Source: M3007 sp041392625
GTDB lineage: Bacteria > Bacteroidota > Bacteroidia > Chitinophagales > Saprospiraceae
NCBI GenBank assembly: GCA_041392625.1
Contig: JAWKLR010000005.1
Location: 124,001 to 188,000, forward strand
Direction: 5' to 3'
DNA length: 64,000 bases
Below the pieces are notes generated by a model that saw nothing but the letters and a program-made list of their open reading frames with translations, made no database searches and was not told the origin of the DNA. Shown in pieces: positions 45,418 to 53,907 of this stretch (its first letter is position 1; the number at the start of each line of letters is the position of its first letter). The position numbers and the translations under genes were made by a program.

Positions 45418-45810
45418 GTTAAGTATCAGGTTGTTTTAGAGAAATACATTGAAGCTGTTCTGATATAGAGACAAATATAGCTTTATTTTGAGGAGGTCGA
45501 TGCGGGATACAATGTATCTCAAATACACTCAGGACCTTTTATTTTCAACCTGAATCCACATTTCTTTAGTACGTTTACTGAGAGGAACATGTAGGTTGTA
45601 ACTTATAATTGATAATAAATTATCTTGTAATATTATCATGCCAGTTTCTACTTCTTAGGAAGACATTTGAGAGAGAAAAAGTGATCTTGACATTCTTTTT
45701 AGTAGCCAACTGGAGCCCAAGGTTTCCCATAAACACACGTTTTCTCTGTCCATCAGGGCTATAATAAATAAACCTCCTAGAAACAAGGTTCGGCCTTTTT
45801 TTCTTTTCTT
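45418..45810. other. AT-rich stretch without supported gene
   Basis: About 390 bp between two broken minus-strand genes. I see no open frame longer than a few dozen codons, no hairpin terminator and no repeat. It may be part of the decayed or badly resolved block. Confidence 0.6.
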
Positions 45811-46329
45811 TTACAAATTTAGACTTACATACGGCGCGTCGGTTAAATTGATGTCATAGTCTATTTCATCGCGGAATAAAAAATATTGAGCAAGTAAGCC
45901 AGATCCTCCACCATAATAGCCCCATGTTTTTGTGCTTAAATACCCAAGCGCGACACCAACGTTGGTGCTGGTTTTCCAAGGTTAATTGCACTATAAAAGA
46001 AGCATATCTTTGCTGGAAATTACTATTATTAAACGGTATTGCATAAAACGCACCGACAATTGCGGTAGGCGTTCCTGGCTTTAATAATATTGTATTTTGC
46101 TGAGAGGTTGTGAACCCATTTGCTTCTGTATACTGTGCTGCATACCCGGCACCAGCTTTAGCCTATCCAATGGAGAGAAGTGTGAGCGCCATGGTTATAC
46201 AAAACATTCCCATTGTCCAGGTATACTTCACTCCTTGAACGTCTCACTACTTGTCAAATAATGAAACACAGGTGCGGGTTGGGCAAATGAGAAAAATGGA
46301 AAAACATGAAAGGGGATCAGGTATTTCAT
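45811..46329 (-). pseudogene. Secreted or barrel-like protein remnant
   Basis: Starting at the ATG at 46329 the minus strand gives a signal-like MKYLIPFHVFPFFSFAQ, then after frame changes NGNVLYNHGAHTSL, an in-frame stop, GAGYAAQYTEANGFTTSQQNTILLKPGTPTAIVGAFYAIPFN, a frame change near 45983, and TSTNVGVALGYLSTKTWGYYGGGSGLLAQYFLFRDEIDYDINL ending SLNL and TAA at 45811-45813. The Gly/Tyr-rich alternating pattern suggests an outer-membrane or fimbria-like protein. No family recognised; several frame breaks. Confidence 0.45.
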
Positions 46330-46439
46330 GTGGAAAATATTGGAAACTGGGTAGTTTAGAGATATCTTTAACAAGATGGGTTTTGGTGTGAAAACAAATA
46401 TACTTCTATTTAGAATGAATGGGCAATCGCCTTTTAAAG

Positions 46440-47072
46440 TAAATTGCCAATCGGAGTTCATCTGGTATATTATGATGGAGTACCTCATACTATTTGGGTT
46501 TGTAAATTTTTTAATGTGGCTTATTGCCCGATTTTGCGATCGATCATGGTGAATCCGCTTTTGGTTCCGTATCCTGGTTTTCTGGGATACTGGTATTTGC
46601 TTGTGTTGCCAGTGCATTGGTATTGAGTTTGTGGCTGGGTTGGTCGATTCGAATTGTTGGCGGACGGTGGATTGTGTGGCTACAGTAAACTTGTTGTTTT
46701 TGTGGTACCCGATTTATCGTATATTCACCGGAGGAATGGATTCAAAAACTGGCTCAAAGTGGCAGTTGGGTGTACGGAGTTTTTAGCTCCCTTGCACGCT
46801 CATTCCACATTTCTACCCCATGCTTCTTTGCTTTCATCCCATTAAACCCCATTGTGTGGACTGAGCAAAAAAATCCTGTTTGAAGATGCCGGTTTTGGTA
46901 TTTGAGCGGGAACACAGCAAACATGCAATCTGGAGGCCGGTATGTGTACTGCTTGTTTAAAAAAGAACGTTTCTACGATAGAAAGATAAACGAATTCCTT
47001 TGTCCGGCTGCTGCTTGTGAGGAAAAAGCGTTTTATGAAAAATTGAAGGTGGAGTATGGGGTAAATAACTAA
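46440..47072 (+). pseudogene. Membrane protein remnant
   Basis: On the plus strand, fragments in different frames look coding: MMEYLILFGFVNFLMWLIARFCDRSW (from 46471), VAYCPIL and PYPGFLGYWYLL in a second frame, LLFLWYPIYRIFTGGMDSKTGSKWQLG around 46690-46775, and a final FYDRKINEFLCPAACEEKAFYEKLKVEYGVNN with TAA at 47070-47072. It resembles a small polytopic membrane protein broken by several indels; the family is not recognised. Confidence 0.35.
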
Positions 47073-47078
47073 AACGGC

Positions 47079-47441
47079 CTAAAACGGCCGCTCCAAATCT
47101 GCTTTTCTATAGTCGTGATTCCGCGTAATAAAATTGCTGTTTTCCGGAGGGGTTTTCCCGAGGATTCCCGGGCCTGAAAACATGCGGCGGAGCAAGGCGA
47201 GTGGACTAAGCACAAACCAGAAAAGCAACCCGAGTAATAGCTGCCCGTTTACGGTGCCGAGGATGGTTCCGAGTCCCAGCCAGAAACGCAGAAACAGCCT
47301 GCCAAAAGCCGGGTATATCCAGCCCAATAATCCGATGGCGAGTCCCAGTATTCCGAGGATGGGCTGGTGCAGCAGCCAGGATAACAACCCACAGCCAACA
47401 ACAAAAACAGCCAGCGATCGATGTTGCGTTTGGGCCTGCAT
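47079..47441 (-). CDS. SxtJ family membrane protein
   Basis: A 120-residue protein with two to three hydrophobic stretches (about residues 10-25, 28-42 and 62-82) and the SxtJ-like pattern LAVFVVGCGLL, LGWIYPAFGRLFLRFWLGLGTILG, then LLLGLLFWFVLSPLALLRRMFSGP. SxtJ-type proteins are encoded beside carbamoyltransferases in many bacteria; the name comes from the saxitoxin cluster, where the role is unknown. The ATG at 47441 overlaps the DUF5989 stop codon as TGATG (one base), so the two are translationally coupled. It is the last gene of the carbamoyltransferase operon. Confidence 0.85.
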   Translation of the reverse strand: MQAQTQHRSLAVFVVGCGLLSWLLHQPILGILGLAIGLLGWIYPAFGRLFLRFWLGLGTILGTVNGQLLLGLLFWFVLSPLALLRRMFSGPGILGKTPPENSNFITRNHDYRKADLERPF

Positions 47442-47590
47442 CAAAAAAATGGATAAATGAACGGGGCTAAGGCCGAGCCCTCACCAAATACAGCCAGGAT
47501 GCCCAGGAGCAACAAGACGAGCACAATGGGAATCAGCCAGTATTTTTTTCGGGCCAGTAAAAACGCCAGGATGTCTTTTAAGGATTCCAT
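47441..47590 (-). CDS. DUF5989 (SxtK-like) small membrane protein
   Basis: A 49-residue protein easily missed because of its size. It begins MESLKDILAFLLARKKYWL, has one strong membrane segment (residues 19-35, IPIVLVLLLLGILAVFG) and ends GEGSALAPFIYPFF. This is the complete DUF5989 pattern: an N-terminal helix with an ARKKYWL motif, one membrane helix, and a small SAxAPFIY end. Its ATG lies 12 bp after the carbamoyltransferase stop, and its stop overlaps the SxtJ start by one base (TGATG), so the three genes form one coupled unit. In saxitoxin clusters SxtK is the same kind of protein. Confidence 0.85.
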   Translation of the reverse strand: MESLKDILAFLLARKKYWLIPIVLVLLLLGILAVFGEGSALAPFIYPFF

Positions 47591-47602
47591 ATTCAACATG
47601 CT

Positions 47603-49405
47603 CTAATTAGGCTCTTTTTTCAAAAGTACATAATTCCCCAAAACCAGCACATCCATCTGCGTCTGCTCAAAGCAACGATAGGCATCTTCCGGACTGCAAC
47701 AGATGGGCTCGCCGTTCACATTCATGCTGGTGTTGACCAACATCCCAACCCCGGTTTTTTCTTTCATTTTTTGCAAAAGCCCCCAGCTCCGCGGATGAGT
47801 TTCCCTACTGACCGTCTGCACCCGCGCAGAATAATCGACGTGGGTAATAGCTGGAAAATGCGATGCCGGAAGGGCCAGTTTTTCCGGAATGCTTTTGGTG
47901 GAAAAATCCGAAGCACGCTCCTTGCGCCAGGGCGCTTTTAGCGGACAAACCAGCGACATGTAGGGACTGTTTTGCGGCAGATCAAAATACTGTTGAGCAT
48001 CTTCTTCCAAAACCATTGGTGCAAAGGGTCGGAAACTTTCGCGGCCTTTGATTTTCAAATTCAACACCTGCTGCATAGCTGCGCTTCCAGGATCGGCCAG
48101 GATGCTGCGTCCACCCAGAGCCCGAGGTCCGTATTCCATCCGCCCCTGAAACCAACCCACCACCTTTCCCGAAACCAGGAGCTCCGCTACCGCGTCAAAC
48201 AGCGCGTGATCATCCGGGTAGTGTCGGGCGGTTTTGGTGCGAAGAAAATCCGCAAGAAAGGCATCGGAATAGGCAGGTCCAAGCAGGGCGCCCTGCATCG
48301 CATCCGGACGGGTGGGTGTCCGGCCGTGCTCGAAATAAATATGCTGCGCTGCAAGGGCTGCACCCAGTGCACCACCGGCATCTCCGGCGGCGGGTTGGAC
48401 GTAGAGTTCGCGAAACAAGCCCTGCGCAGCCAGTTTTCCATTGGCCACACCGTTTAGGGCTACTCCTCCGGCCAGACAAAGGTGCTCCGCTCCGGTCAGT
48501 TCCCGGGCATGCCCGACCATGGACAGGATACAGGCTTCGGTAAATTGCTGGATGGCACGTGCGAGATCGGCGTGTTCCTGTTTGATCGCCTCGTTGAGTG
48601 CGCGTTTTTTCACTCCAAACAGTCGCTCCCAATCCCGGTCCCGAACCATTTTTAGTCCGGTAGTGTACCGGAATTGCTGTGGATTTAGCCAGAGGGATCC
48701 ATCCGGATAGACCTGTGCCAGTTGCTCCCGGATGATTGCTTCGTATTCCCGGGCTTTATCCGGACAGCCATAGGGCGCGAGTCCCATCAGTTTGTATTCA
48801 CCGGAGTTCACCTCAAAACCAAGGAAATAGGTAAAGGCAGAGTAGAGGAGTCCCAAACTATGCGGATAATGCAGTTCTTTGAGCACGCGAATAGAGCTGC
48901 CTTCACCCAGACAAATTGTGGCTGTTGCCCATTCGCCCATCCCGTCGACCGTAAGGATGGCGGCCCGCTCAAACGGCGAGGTGTAAAAAGCGCTGGCAGC
49001 ATGCGAAAGGTGGTGTTCTGGAAATAGAAAGGGTGTGTTTTTTGCATCAAAATTCCCGATCTGGTTCAGGTTTTTTCGCAGCAAATCTTTGAGAAAAAGT
49101 TTTTCTTTTATCCAGCTTGGCATGGCTTTTAAAAACGAGAAAAACCCTTTTGGAGCCTGGGAAAAATAATTTTCCATCAAGCGTTCAAACTTGAGCAGGG
49201 GCTTGTCGTAAAAGGCCACCGCATCCACTTCGGCGAGCTCAATTCCGGCTTCCGACAAGCAATATGCGATGGCTTTTCCCGGAAAACCCGAATCGTTTTT
49301 TTTGCGGGTAAACCGCTCTTCCTGAGCGGCGGCAATGATGCGCCCATCGATCAGCAGGGCTGCTGCCGAGTCGTGGTAAAATGCCGATATGCCCAGGATA
49401 ATCAT
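47603..49405 (-). CDS. Carbamoyltransferase (NodU/CmcH/SxtI family)
   Basis: Predicted to transfer a carbamoyl group from carbamoyl phosphate to a hydroxyl on a sugar or other metabolite, through a carbamoyl-AMP intermediate. The 600-residue protein has the N-terminal Hsp70-like (TsaD/Kae1) domain with GISAFYHDSAAALLIDG and the metal-binding EHHLSHAASAFY (His131, His132, His135), and the C-terminal family domain with MEYGPRALGGRSILADP, NLKIKGRESFRPFAP and GMLVNTSMNVNGEPI. The start overlaps the SGNH stop by ATGA. The gene is part of the SGNH-carbamoyltransferase-DUF5989-SxtJ unit. The acceptor molecule cannot be told; a cell-surface glycan is likely from the neighbours. Confidence 0.93.
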   Translation of the reverse strand: MIILGISAFYHDSAAALLIDGRIIAAAQEERFTRKKNDSGFPGKAIAYCLSEAGIELAEVDAVAFYDKPLLKFERLMENYFSQAPKGFFSFLKAMPSWIKEKLFLKDLLRKNLNQIGNFDAKNTPFLFPEHHLSHAASAFYTSPFERAAILTVDGMGEWATATICLGEGSSIRVLKELHYPHSLGLLYSAFTYFLGFEVNSGEYKLMGLAPYGCPDKAREYEAIIREQLAQVYPDGSLWLNPQQFRYTTGLKMVRDRDWERLFGVKKRALNEAIKQEHADLARAIQQFTEACILSMVGHARELTGAEHLCLAGGVALNGVANGKLAAQGLFRELYVQPAAGDAGGALGAALAAQHIYFEHGRTPTRPDAMQGALLGPAYSDAFLADFLRTKTARHYPDDHALFDAVAELLVSGKVVGWFQGRMEYGPRALGGRSILADPGSAAMQQVLNLKIKGRESFRPFAPMVLEEDAQQYFDLPQNSPYMSLVCPLKAPWRKERASDFSTKSIPEKLALPASHFPAITHVDYSARVQTVSRETHPRSWGLLQKMKEKTGVGMLVNTSMNVNGEPICCSPEDAYRCFEQTQMDVLVLGNYVLLKKEPN

Positions 49406-50439
49406 TTCGGGTCGACTGGCATTTTATGTTGAAAAAAACGGGCAAGCCGATCGGCATATATCCGGTGTGCGGTGGCATTGGGGTGGCTGTCGTATGGCTG
49501 GTTGTTGTACTGCTCCTCGCCCAGAATATCCAGCCCCATATCCAGGGTTTGGATGCCTTTTTTATCCAGGATTTTTAGCGTCTGCGAGGTAACTGAATCC
49601 TGCACCACAGAAGCAACGAGGAGCTCGACTCCTTCCTGTTTACAGGTTGCGGCAATAGACTCAATCACCGCAATGCTCACTGCATTGGCCTCTGGGTTTC
49701 CCCGGTTGAACAGGTTCTGGACAGCATTGGAAAGGCTGAGTTGTTCGCGGAAAGGAAACGGAAAATACAAGGCACTTTTTTCTTCGAAATCAAGAACCAA
49801 TCGCTCTTCCTCAAACCGGGCGTAAGGAAAGCGGGCCTCCTTTCCCGAATTGTACTCTTGCCCCACACCTCCGGGCATGCCCATGAATCCGTAGTAGAGG
49901 GTTTGTCGCCAGGAAGGGTCGAGCGCATTGCGTTCGTCGTGAAAGGAAGCATAGAACAAGACTGCGCAATCGGGGGCTTCGCCTTGTTGTATAGACTGAT
50001 TCAGTTGCAGCAAAGCCTGGGTGGTTCCATAGCCGGGAACAGCCCGGTTTTGAATCTGGTACTCAGACCGGAGTTTATCCTGAAGGAGATAGGCGAAGCT
50101 CTGTTCGTCATTTACTCCCAATCCATAGCTAAATGAGCAGCCATAACAATGCACGGTTTGGTTTCCCGGATACAGCGAATCGGGATGCCGGGTTATGCGG
50201 TAGCCATCCGGACCATGCTCAGCCGTGAAGTTTATGTGCTCGTTGATGCTCAGCGTATAGGTGCCTTGTTGCAAGCCAAAACCCAGATCGGGGTGGGGCA
50301 GGAGGTACTTGCCGGGCTTCGCCTGAATGGAGTAAGGGTGGTATACATAGGGCGCATAGCCCAACAGCCGCAAGACCAGTTCGGCCAGCAGCAGGGTGCT
50401 GATTCCGATAATCAGGATGTCTTTTAACTGGCGTTTCAT
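49402..50439 (-). CDS. SGNH/GDSL-type hydrolase, membrane anchored
   Basis: A 345-residue protein with one N-terminal membrane segment (about residues 8-26) and a periplasmic SGNH domain. The block I nucleophile is Ser102 in GCSFSYG, a block II Gly is in AVPGYGTTQ, and the catalytic Asp317-x-His319 pair is in DSHPN, followed by AHRIYADRLA. Such proteins often remove or transfer acyl groups on surface polysaccharides. I chose the ATG at 50439 because it starts the membrane anchor. The stop overlaps the carbamoyltransferase start by 4 bp (ATGA), so this is the first gene of the four-gene operon. A minus-strand TACCTTG lies 11 bp upstream as a weak promoter candidate. Confidence 0.88.
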   Translation of the reverse strand: MKRQLKDILIIGISTLLLAELVLRLLGYAPYVYHPYSIQAKPGKYLLPHPDLGFGLQQGTYTLSINEHINFTAEHGPDGYRITRHPDSLYPGNQTVHCYGCSFSYGLGVNDEQSFAYLLQDKLRSEYQIQNRAVPGYGTTQALLQLNQSIQQGEAPDCAVLFYASFHDERNALDPSWRQTLYYGFMGMPGGVGQEYNSGKEARFPYARFEEERLVLDFEEKSALYFPFPFREQLSLSNAVQNLFNRGNPEANAVSIAVIESIAATCKQEGVELLVASVVQDSVTSQTLKILDKKGIQTLDMGLDILGEEQYNNQPYDSHPNATAHRIYADRLARFFQHKMPVDPK

Positions 50440-50599
50440 ATTGTACTGCCAAGGTAAGCAGCTGCTTAGAAAGCCGGGAATTATTTTTTTGGGACTTACG
50501 TTATGTAAACTGACAGAAAGCAAATTTGAATAAAGAAATCAGGCTATTTTTTGGTCAATAGCACACGCTCGAAGCATTGGCAAACATCCAGCTAAAACA

Positions 50600-51169
50600 A
50601 TGGAAAACAACAAAGACATAGAAACCCCAAGGCTGATCCTCCGTGAGCGCAGCCCGGAACGCATTGCATCCCTCTTGAAACAATCTGCCTCGGAGCAAAT
50701 GCAATTTTTAGGCCTGGCAGACGAGGCCAATCTGGAGTTTGAACTTCAACGCATACGGGATATGTTTTCCTGCAGCCGCTTGCAACATCGCGTATTTGAT
50801 TTTCTTGAAAAAGAACACGGGACGGTCATTGGAAATGGCGGGTTTCATACCTGGTTCCCGCGCCATGCCCGTGCGGAGATCGGCTATTTTCTCCACGAAC
50901 CTTTTCGCAACAAAGGCTATATGACGGAGGCCCTTTCGGCCATGCTTGAACACGGTTTTACCTCCATGCAACTCAACCGGGTTGAAGCTTTTGTCGGACT
51001 GCAAAATCCGGCTTCCTTACACCTGATGCACCGCTTCGGGTTTGTTCGCGAAGGACTATTTCGCGAACACTACGATGCCGGAACCGGACCGGAAGACTCC
51101 CTCGCTTTTTCGCTCCTTAAATCCGAATACTTTTTTGATGATGATTTGATGATGCGCCCTTCGGGCTAG
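50600..51169 (+). CDS. GNAT acetyltransferase whose C-terminus is encoded by a repeat
   Basis: An acetyl-CoA-dependent N-acetyltransferase of the RimJ/RimL type, 189 residues. It begins MENNKDIETPRLILRER, has the acetyl-CoA loop IGYFLHEPFRNKGYMTEALSAML and the motif ENPASLHLMHRFGF-like NPASLHLMHRFGFVREG. The final ten residues (DDDLMMRPSG) and the stop codon are read through the left arm of the family A element at 51135, so the original end of the gene was probably replaced. A second GNAT gene lies on the other side of the element. Confidence 0.88.
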   Translation: MENNKDIETPRLILRERSPERIASLLKQSASEQMQFLGLADEANLEFELQRIRDMFSCSRLQHRVFDFLEKEHGTVIGNGGFHTWFPRHARAEIGYFLHEPFRNKGYMTEALSAMLEHGFTSMQLNRVEAFVGLQNPASLHLMHRFGFVREGLFREHYDAGTGPEDSLAFSLLKSEYFFDDDLMMRPSG

Positions 51170-51411
51170 GATGATTTGTTGAAATTAGTAGTCAGTAGTC
51201 AGAAACTATTTATTCGTTTAGTTCGCCTCTGCGAGGCTCTGTTTATGCAGAAGTGGTAAGTTGTAAGTGGCAAGTGATAAGTTGACTTGTAACATGTTAA
51301 AAATATACTTACTACTTATCACTTACAACTTCTATATAAACAAGGCCCGCAGGGCCGAATAATCATCAACGTATCATCCTAGCCCGAAGGGCGTATCAAC
51401 AAATCAACAAC
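51135..51411. repeat. Family A palindromic element between two GNAT genes
   Basis: The whole interval between the two acetyltransferase genes is one imperfect inverted repeat of about 280 bp. Outer arms: the TTGATG box with GCCCTTCGGGC-TAGGATGAT at the left, and its complement (ATCATCCTAGCCCGAAGGGC) at the right, about 42 bp each at roughly 90% identity. Middle arms carry TTATTCG ... CTCTGTTTATGCAG and its counterpart. The innermost stem is perfect: AAGTTGTAAGTG (51258-51269) and CACTTACAACTT (51320-51331). No open reading frame of note is inside. It is MITE-like in design, though no transposase is seen. Confidence 0.85.
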
Positions 51412-51421
51412 AAAAGAAGGT

Positions 51422-51895
51422 ATGGAAAAATATAGTATTCGAAAAGCACGGATGGAAGACTTGGAAACCTTGCTCCGGTTTGAGCAGGGGGTAATTGAAG
51501 CCGAACGCCCGATGGATGAAACCCTTCGTCCGGGCACAATTCATTATTACGACATACGTGCACTTATTTCCGAGCCGCATATTGAGTTGCTGGTTGCTGT
51601 CTTGCCCAACGGGCAATTAATTGGTTCTGGCTACGCCCGTATAGAGCCTTCCAAACCCTATCTGAATCACCGCACGCATGCCTATCTGGGCTTCATGTAC
51701 GTCGAGCCGGAATACCGGGGCCGTGGAATCAACCAGGAACTCATTGAAGGCTTGAAGGCCTGGTGCAAAAGCCAGGAAGTATTTGAATTGCAGTTGGAAG
51801 TATACGACGTGAACAAGGCCGCGATACGCTCGTATGAAAAAGCGGGCTTTTCAAAAAATCTGGTGAATATGCGCTTGGGTTTAGACCAGGGTTGA
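51422..51895 (+). CDS. GNAT acetyltransferase
   Basis: A 157-residue GNAT. It begins MEKYSIRKARMEDLETLLRFEQGV, has the binding strand AYLGFMYVEPEYRGRGINQELIEGL (the R/Q-x-x-G-x-G/A loop is YRGRGIN) and the end motif VYDVNKAAIRSYEKAGFSKN. It is an intact gene whose start is 10 bp downstream of the family A palindrome. It is a paralogue in type, not a duplicate, of the GNAT upstream. The substrate is unknown. Confidence 0.9.
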   Translation: MEKYSIRKARMEDLETLLRFEQGVIEAERPMDETLRPGTIHYYDIRALISEPHIELLVAVLPNGQLIGSGYARIEPSKPYLNHRTHAYLGFMYVEPEYRGRGINQELIEGLKAWCKSQEVFELQLEVYDVNKAAIRSYEKAGFSKNLVNMRLGLDQG

Positions 51896-51904
51896 AAACA
51901 CGCA

Positions 51905-52495
51905 TCACCGTTTCCCCTTTTCCACAAACAACCTGGCGAGTCGAATGATTAATACCACCGAAAAGAGAGCAAAAAGGAAGTAGGCCTGATCTCGAAAAAA
52001 TACGTTCTTAAAATAGGAGCGGAAAAAAATCAGCCAGATCCAATAGCCTCCGATGGTGTGCAGCAGTTTCCAATTGCGGGGACTCAAGGTGTTTTTAAAC
52101 CGGGGGAAGGTAGTCAGCATCATGAGGTACATGAAGAGGTATGCCAGTCCTCCACCCAGCAGGGAACTGGTTTTGGCAAGTGTAAAAACCGGATGCAGGG
52201 CATACTGGAGCCAAAGCAGGGAAATGAGGTGAAAGGTGTGGACGGTACCGAATGCCAGTCCAACATGTGCGCGGTAGGCGAGTAGCCAATTGCTCAGCTT
52301 GTTTTTAAAAAAATACTGAAACCCGGAAGCGCCGAATGCAAGTGCAAACAGCAGTGCACTTGTGCGGGCAGTCCACCGGATAATGACCCGAAATGCTTCT
52401 TCTTCCCATCCATTCAGGTAGCATTGAATTCCGGCCAGCAACAAAACGACTCCCGATGTGATCAGTATGGTTTGAGTCAGTGTACTCTTTTTCAT
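51905..52495 (-). CDS. Ferric-reductase-like transmembrane (heme) protein
   Basis: A 196-residue membrane protein with about five to six hydrophobic segments (near 8-26, 46-62, 72-90, 94-103, 112-130, 145-158 and 166-186). Potential heme-ligand histidines are His77 and His86/His89 in YRAHVGLAFGTVHTFHL and His146 in WKLLHTIGGYWIW, the arrangement seen in the ferric-reductase-like domain of MsrQ and related proteins. No flavin domain follows, so an electron donor would be separate; an MsrP gene is not in the window. It converges with the GNAT gene. Confidence 0.82.
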   Translation of the reverse strand: MKKSTLTQTILITSGVVLLLAGIQCYLNGWEEEAFRVIIRWTARTSALLFALAFGASGFQYFFKNKLSNWLLAYRAHVGLAFGTVHTFHLISLLWLQYALHPVFTLAKTSSLLGGGLAYLFMYLMMLTTFPRFKNTLSPRNWKLLHTIGGYWIWLIFFRSYFKNVFFRDQAYFLFALFSVVLIIRLARLFVEKGKR

Positions 52496-52527
52496 TTTCT
52501 AAAGATACGAGCTTGCGGTGAAGTATG

Positions 52528-52553
52528 CCTAAAACCCCAAACACGCTCTGAGT
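52528..52553. repeat. Partial family B repeat
   Basis: CCCCAAACACGCTCTGAG at 52535-52552 matches the right arm of the family B elements at 38240 and 53274 (CCCAAACACGC). The left arm is absent. It lies beside the promoter of the OmpH gene. Confidence 0.5.
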
Positions 52554-52557
52554 TTGT

Positions 52558-52565
52558 TATATTTG
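52558..52565 (+). promoter_or_regulatory. -7 promoter element of the OmpH gene
   Basis: TATATTTG matches TAnnTTTG, 28 bp before the ATG at 52594. Confidence 0.55.
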
Positions 52566-52593
52566 CCATGGTAGGTTAAACTAAAAATCTCTT

Positions 52594-53127
52594 ATGCGAA
52601 AAAAATACATTTTTCAGCTGGTTGCTTTATTCATGTTTTCAGGACTTTCCGGCTCTTTGTCTGCACAAATGAAAATTGGCTATGTCGATCTGGAAACCGT
52701 CATCTTGAGTTTACCTGAGATGCAGCAAGCAAATGAGCAAATCAATGAACTTTCCGCTAAACTTGCCAGGAACCTGGAGGTCAAAACAAACTATTTGAAT
52801 GCGAGGTACCAGGAATATGGTGAAAAGGTAAAGGCCGGTGCGGCTGAAGATGAACGTGCTTTCTTTGTAAAAGAACTCGATAGACTGCAACATGAAATAC
52901 AGACAACTCGTACTAAAATGGAGGAGAGTTTATTAAAAAAGGACCGGGAATTAAAAGAGCCTATCCTGCTTAAACTGGAAAAGGCAATTAAAAAAGTAGC
53001 CGAACAGAACGGATATACCTATATCTTAAATTCCACCCCCGGAGGGTTTTCTTTTTTGATAGACGGACCGGAGGAAAACAACCTAAATAAAGCATTATTG
53101 AAAGAAATGGGTGTACAGATAGACTAA
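52594..53127 (+). CDS. OmpH/Skp family periplasmic chaperone
   Basis: A 177-residue periplasmic protein. The signal peptide ends near residue 25 (GSLSAQ). It then has the family opening MKIGYVDLETVILSLPEMQQANEQINEL and a long coiled-coil (about residues 45-135) rich in Glu and Lys, and the C-terminal strand YTYILNSTPGGFSFL. The chaperone binds unfolded outer-membrane proteins. It is followed by a second, broken, OmpH-like copy at 53374, as is common for tandem OmpH genes in Bacteroidota. A cruciform-forming family B repeat lies between them. Confidence 0.92.
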   Translation: MRKKYIFQLVALFMFSGLSGSLSAQMKIGYVDLETVILSLPEMQQANEQINELSAKLARNLEVKTNYLNARYQEYGEKVKAGAAEDERAFFVKELDRLQHEIQTTRTKMEESLLKKDRELKEPILLKLEKAIKKVAEQNGYTYILNSTPGGFSFLIDGPEENNLNKALLKEMGVQID

Positions 53128-53132
53128 GAGCC

Positions 53133-53281
53133 TGTTTGGGATTTTATGTTTGGGCTGCAATCGGCAAATTTTGTTTTACTTTTCGTTAAAATTTTCGCCG
53201 TAGAATCCGACTACGACTGCAAATTTTGCCTCAATTAAAACAAAATTTGCTCGCTTTCGCCTCAAACCAAAATCCCAAACA
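53133..53281. repeat. Family B cruciform element
   Basis: Two nested perfect inverted repeats: TGTTTGGGATTTT (53133-53145) with AAAATCCCAAACA (53269-53281), and GCAAATTTTGTTTTA (53164-53178) with TAAAACAAAATTTGC (53236-53250). The ~57-bp centre contains a further CAAATTTTGCC copy. The element fills most of the gap after the OmpH gene. Confidence 0.82.
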
Positions 53282-53373
53282 CGCCCTAAGTTGCTCTCGG
53301 TTTTTTCCAAAGCAGGCTCTTAAAAACCACCATTGCCCAGAGGAGCGCATCATCAAACGTTAATAACCCATAC

Positions 53374-53907
53374 TATGCGACTAAATCGTACTTTGTTTTT
53401 CTTGCCTTGCTTCTCAGCACCGAAAACTGTCCGCACAAAAATTGGCTATGCCAATATGAGTTTGATTCTTTCCTACATGCCAGAAGCTCAATTCCGCTGA
53501 TCGAGAACTTGGAAAAATCGAGCAAAAACTTTCGGCTCAAATACAAGCCAAACAACAATTTTATCAGATAAAACTGGAGGAGTATAATGCATTTGCCAGT
53601 GATCCTAAAAACCAATCGAATTTGAAACCCCTTCAGGATGAGATCATTAATCTGGAGGCGGAAATTAAAAATGACGTCTCCGATGCTCGAAATCAACTGG
53701 CTGCTGATCAGGAACGTTTGATGGCTCCTATTCTCAAAAAGAAATTAGAAACAGAGATAAAGGCTTTGTCGGCGGCTGAGGGTATGATTACATTCTGAAT
53801 TCGACGGATTCCGGAGGGCTTCCATTGTGTTGTATGGACCACCAGAACACGAATTAACCAGAAAGATTCTGCAGCGGCTGGGTATAGAAATTCCGCGTTT
53901 TGAATAG
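53374..53907 (+). pseudogene. Second OmpH/Skp-like gene, frameshifted
   Basis: From the ATG at 53374 the plus strand reads MRLNRTLFFLPCFSAPK, TKIGYANMSLILSYMPEA, then TGA; in other frames it continues DRELGKIEQKLSAQIQAKQQFYQIKLEEYNAF, NLEAEIKNDVSDARNQLAADQERLMAPILKKKLETEI, DYILNSTDSGGLPLL and PRFE with TAG at 53905-53907. The IGYxNMxxILSYMPEA opening, coiled-coil and YILNSTDSGG end are OmpH features and parallel the intact gene at 52594. About four frame changes are required. Confidence 0.75.
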
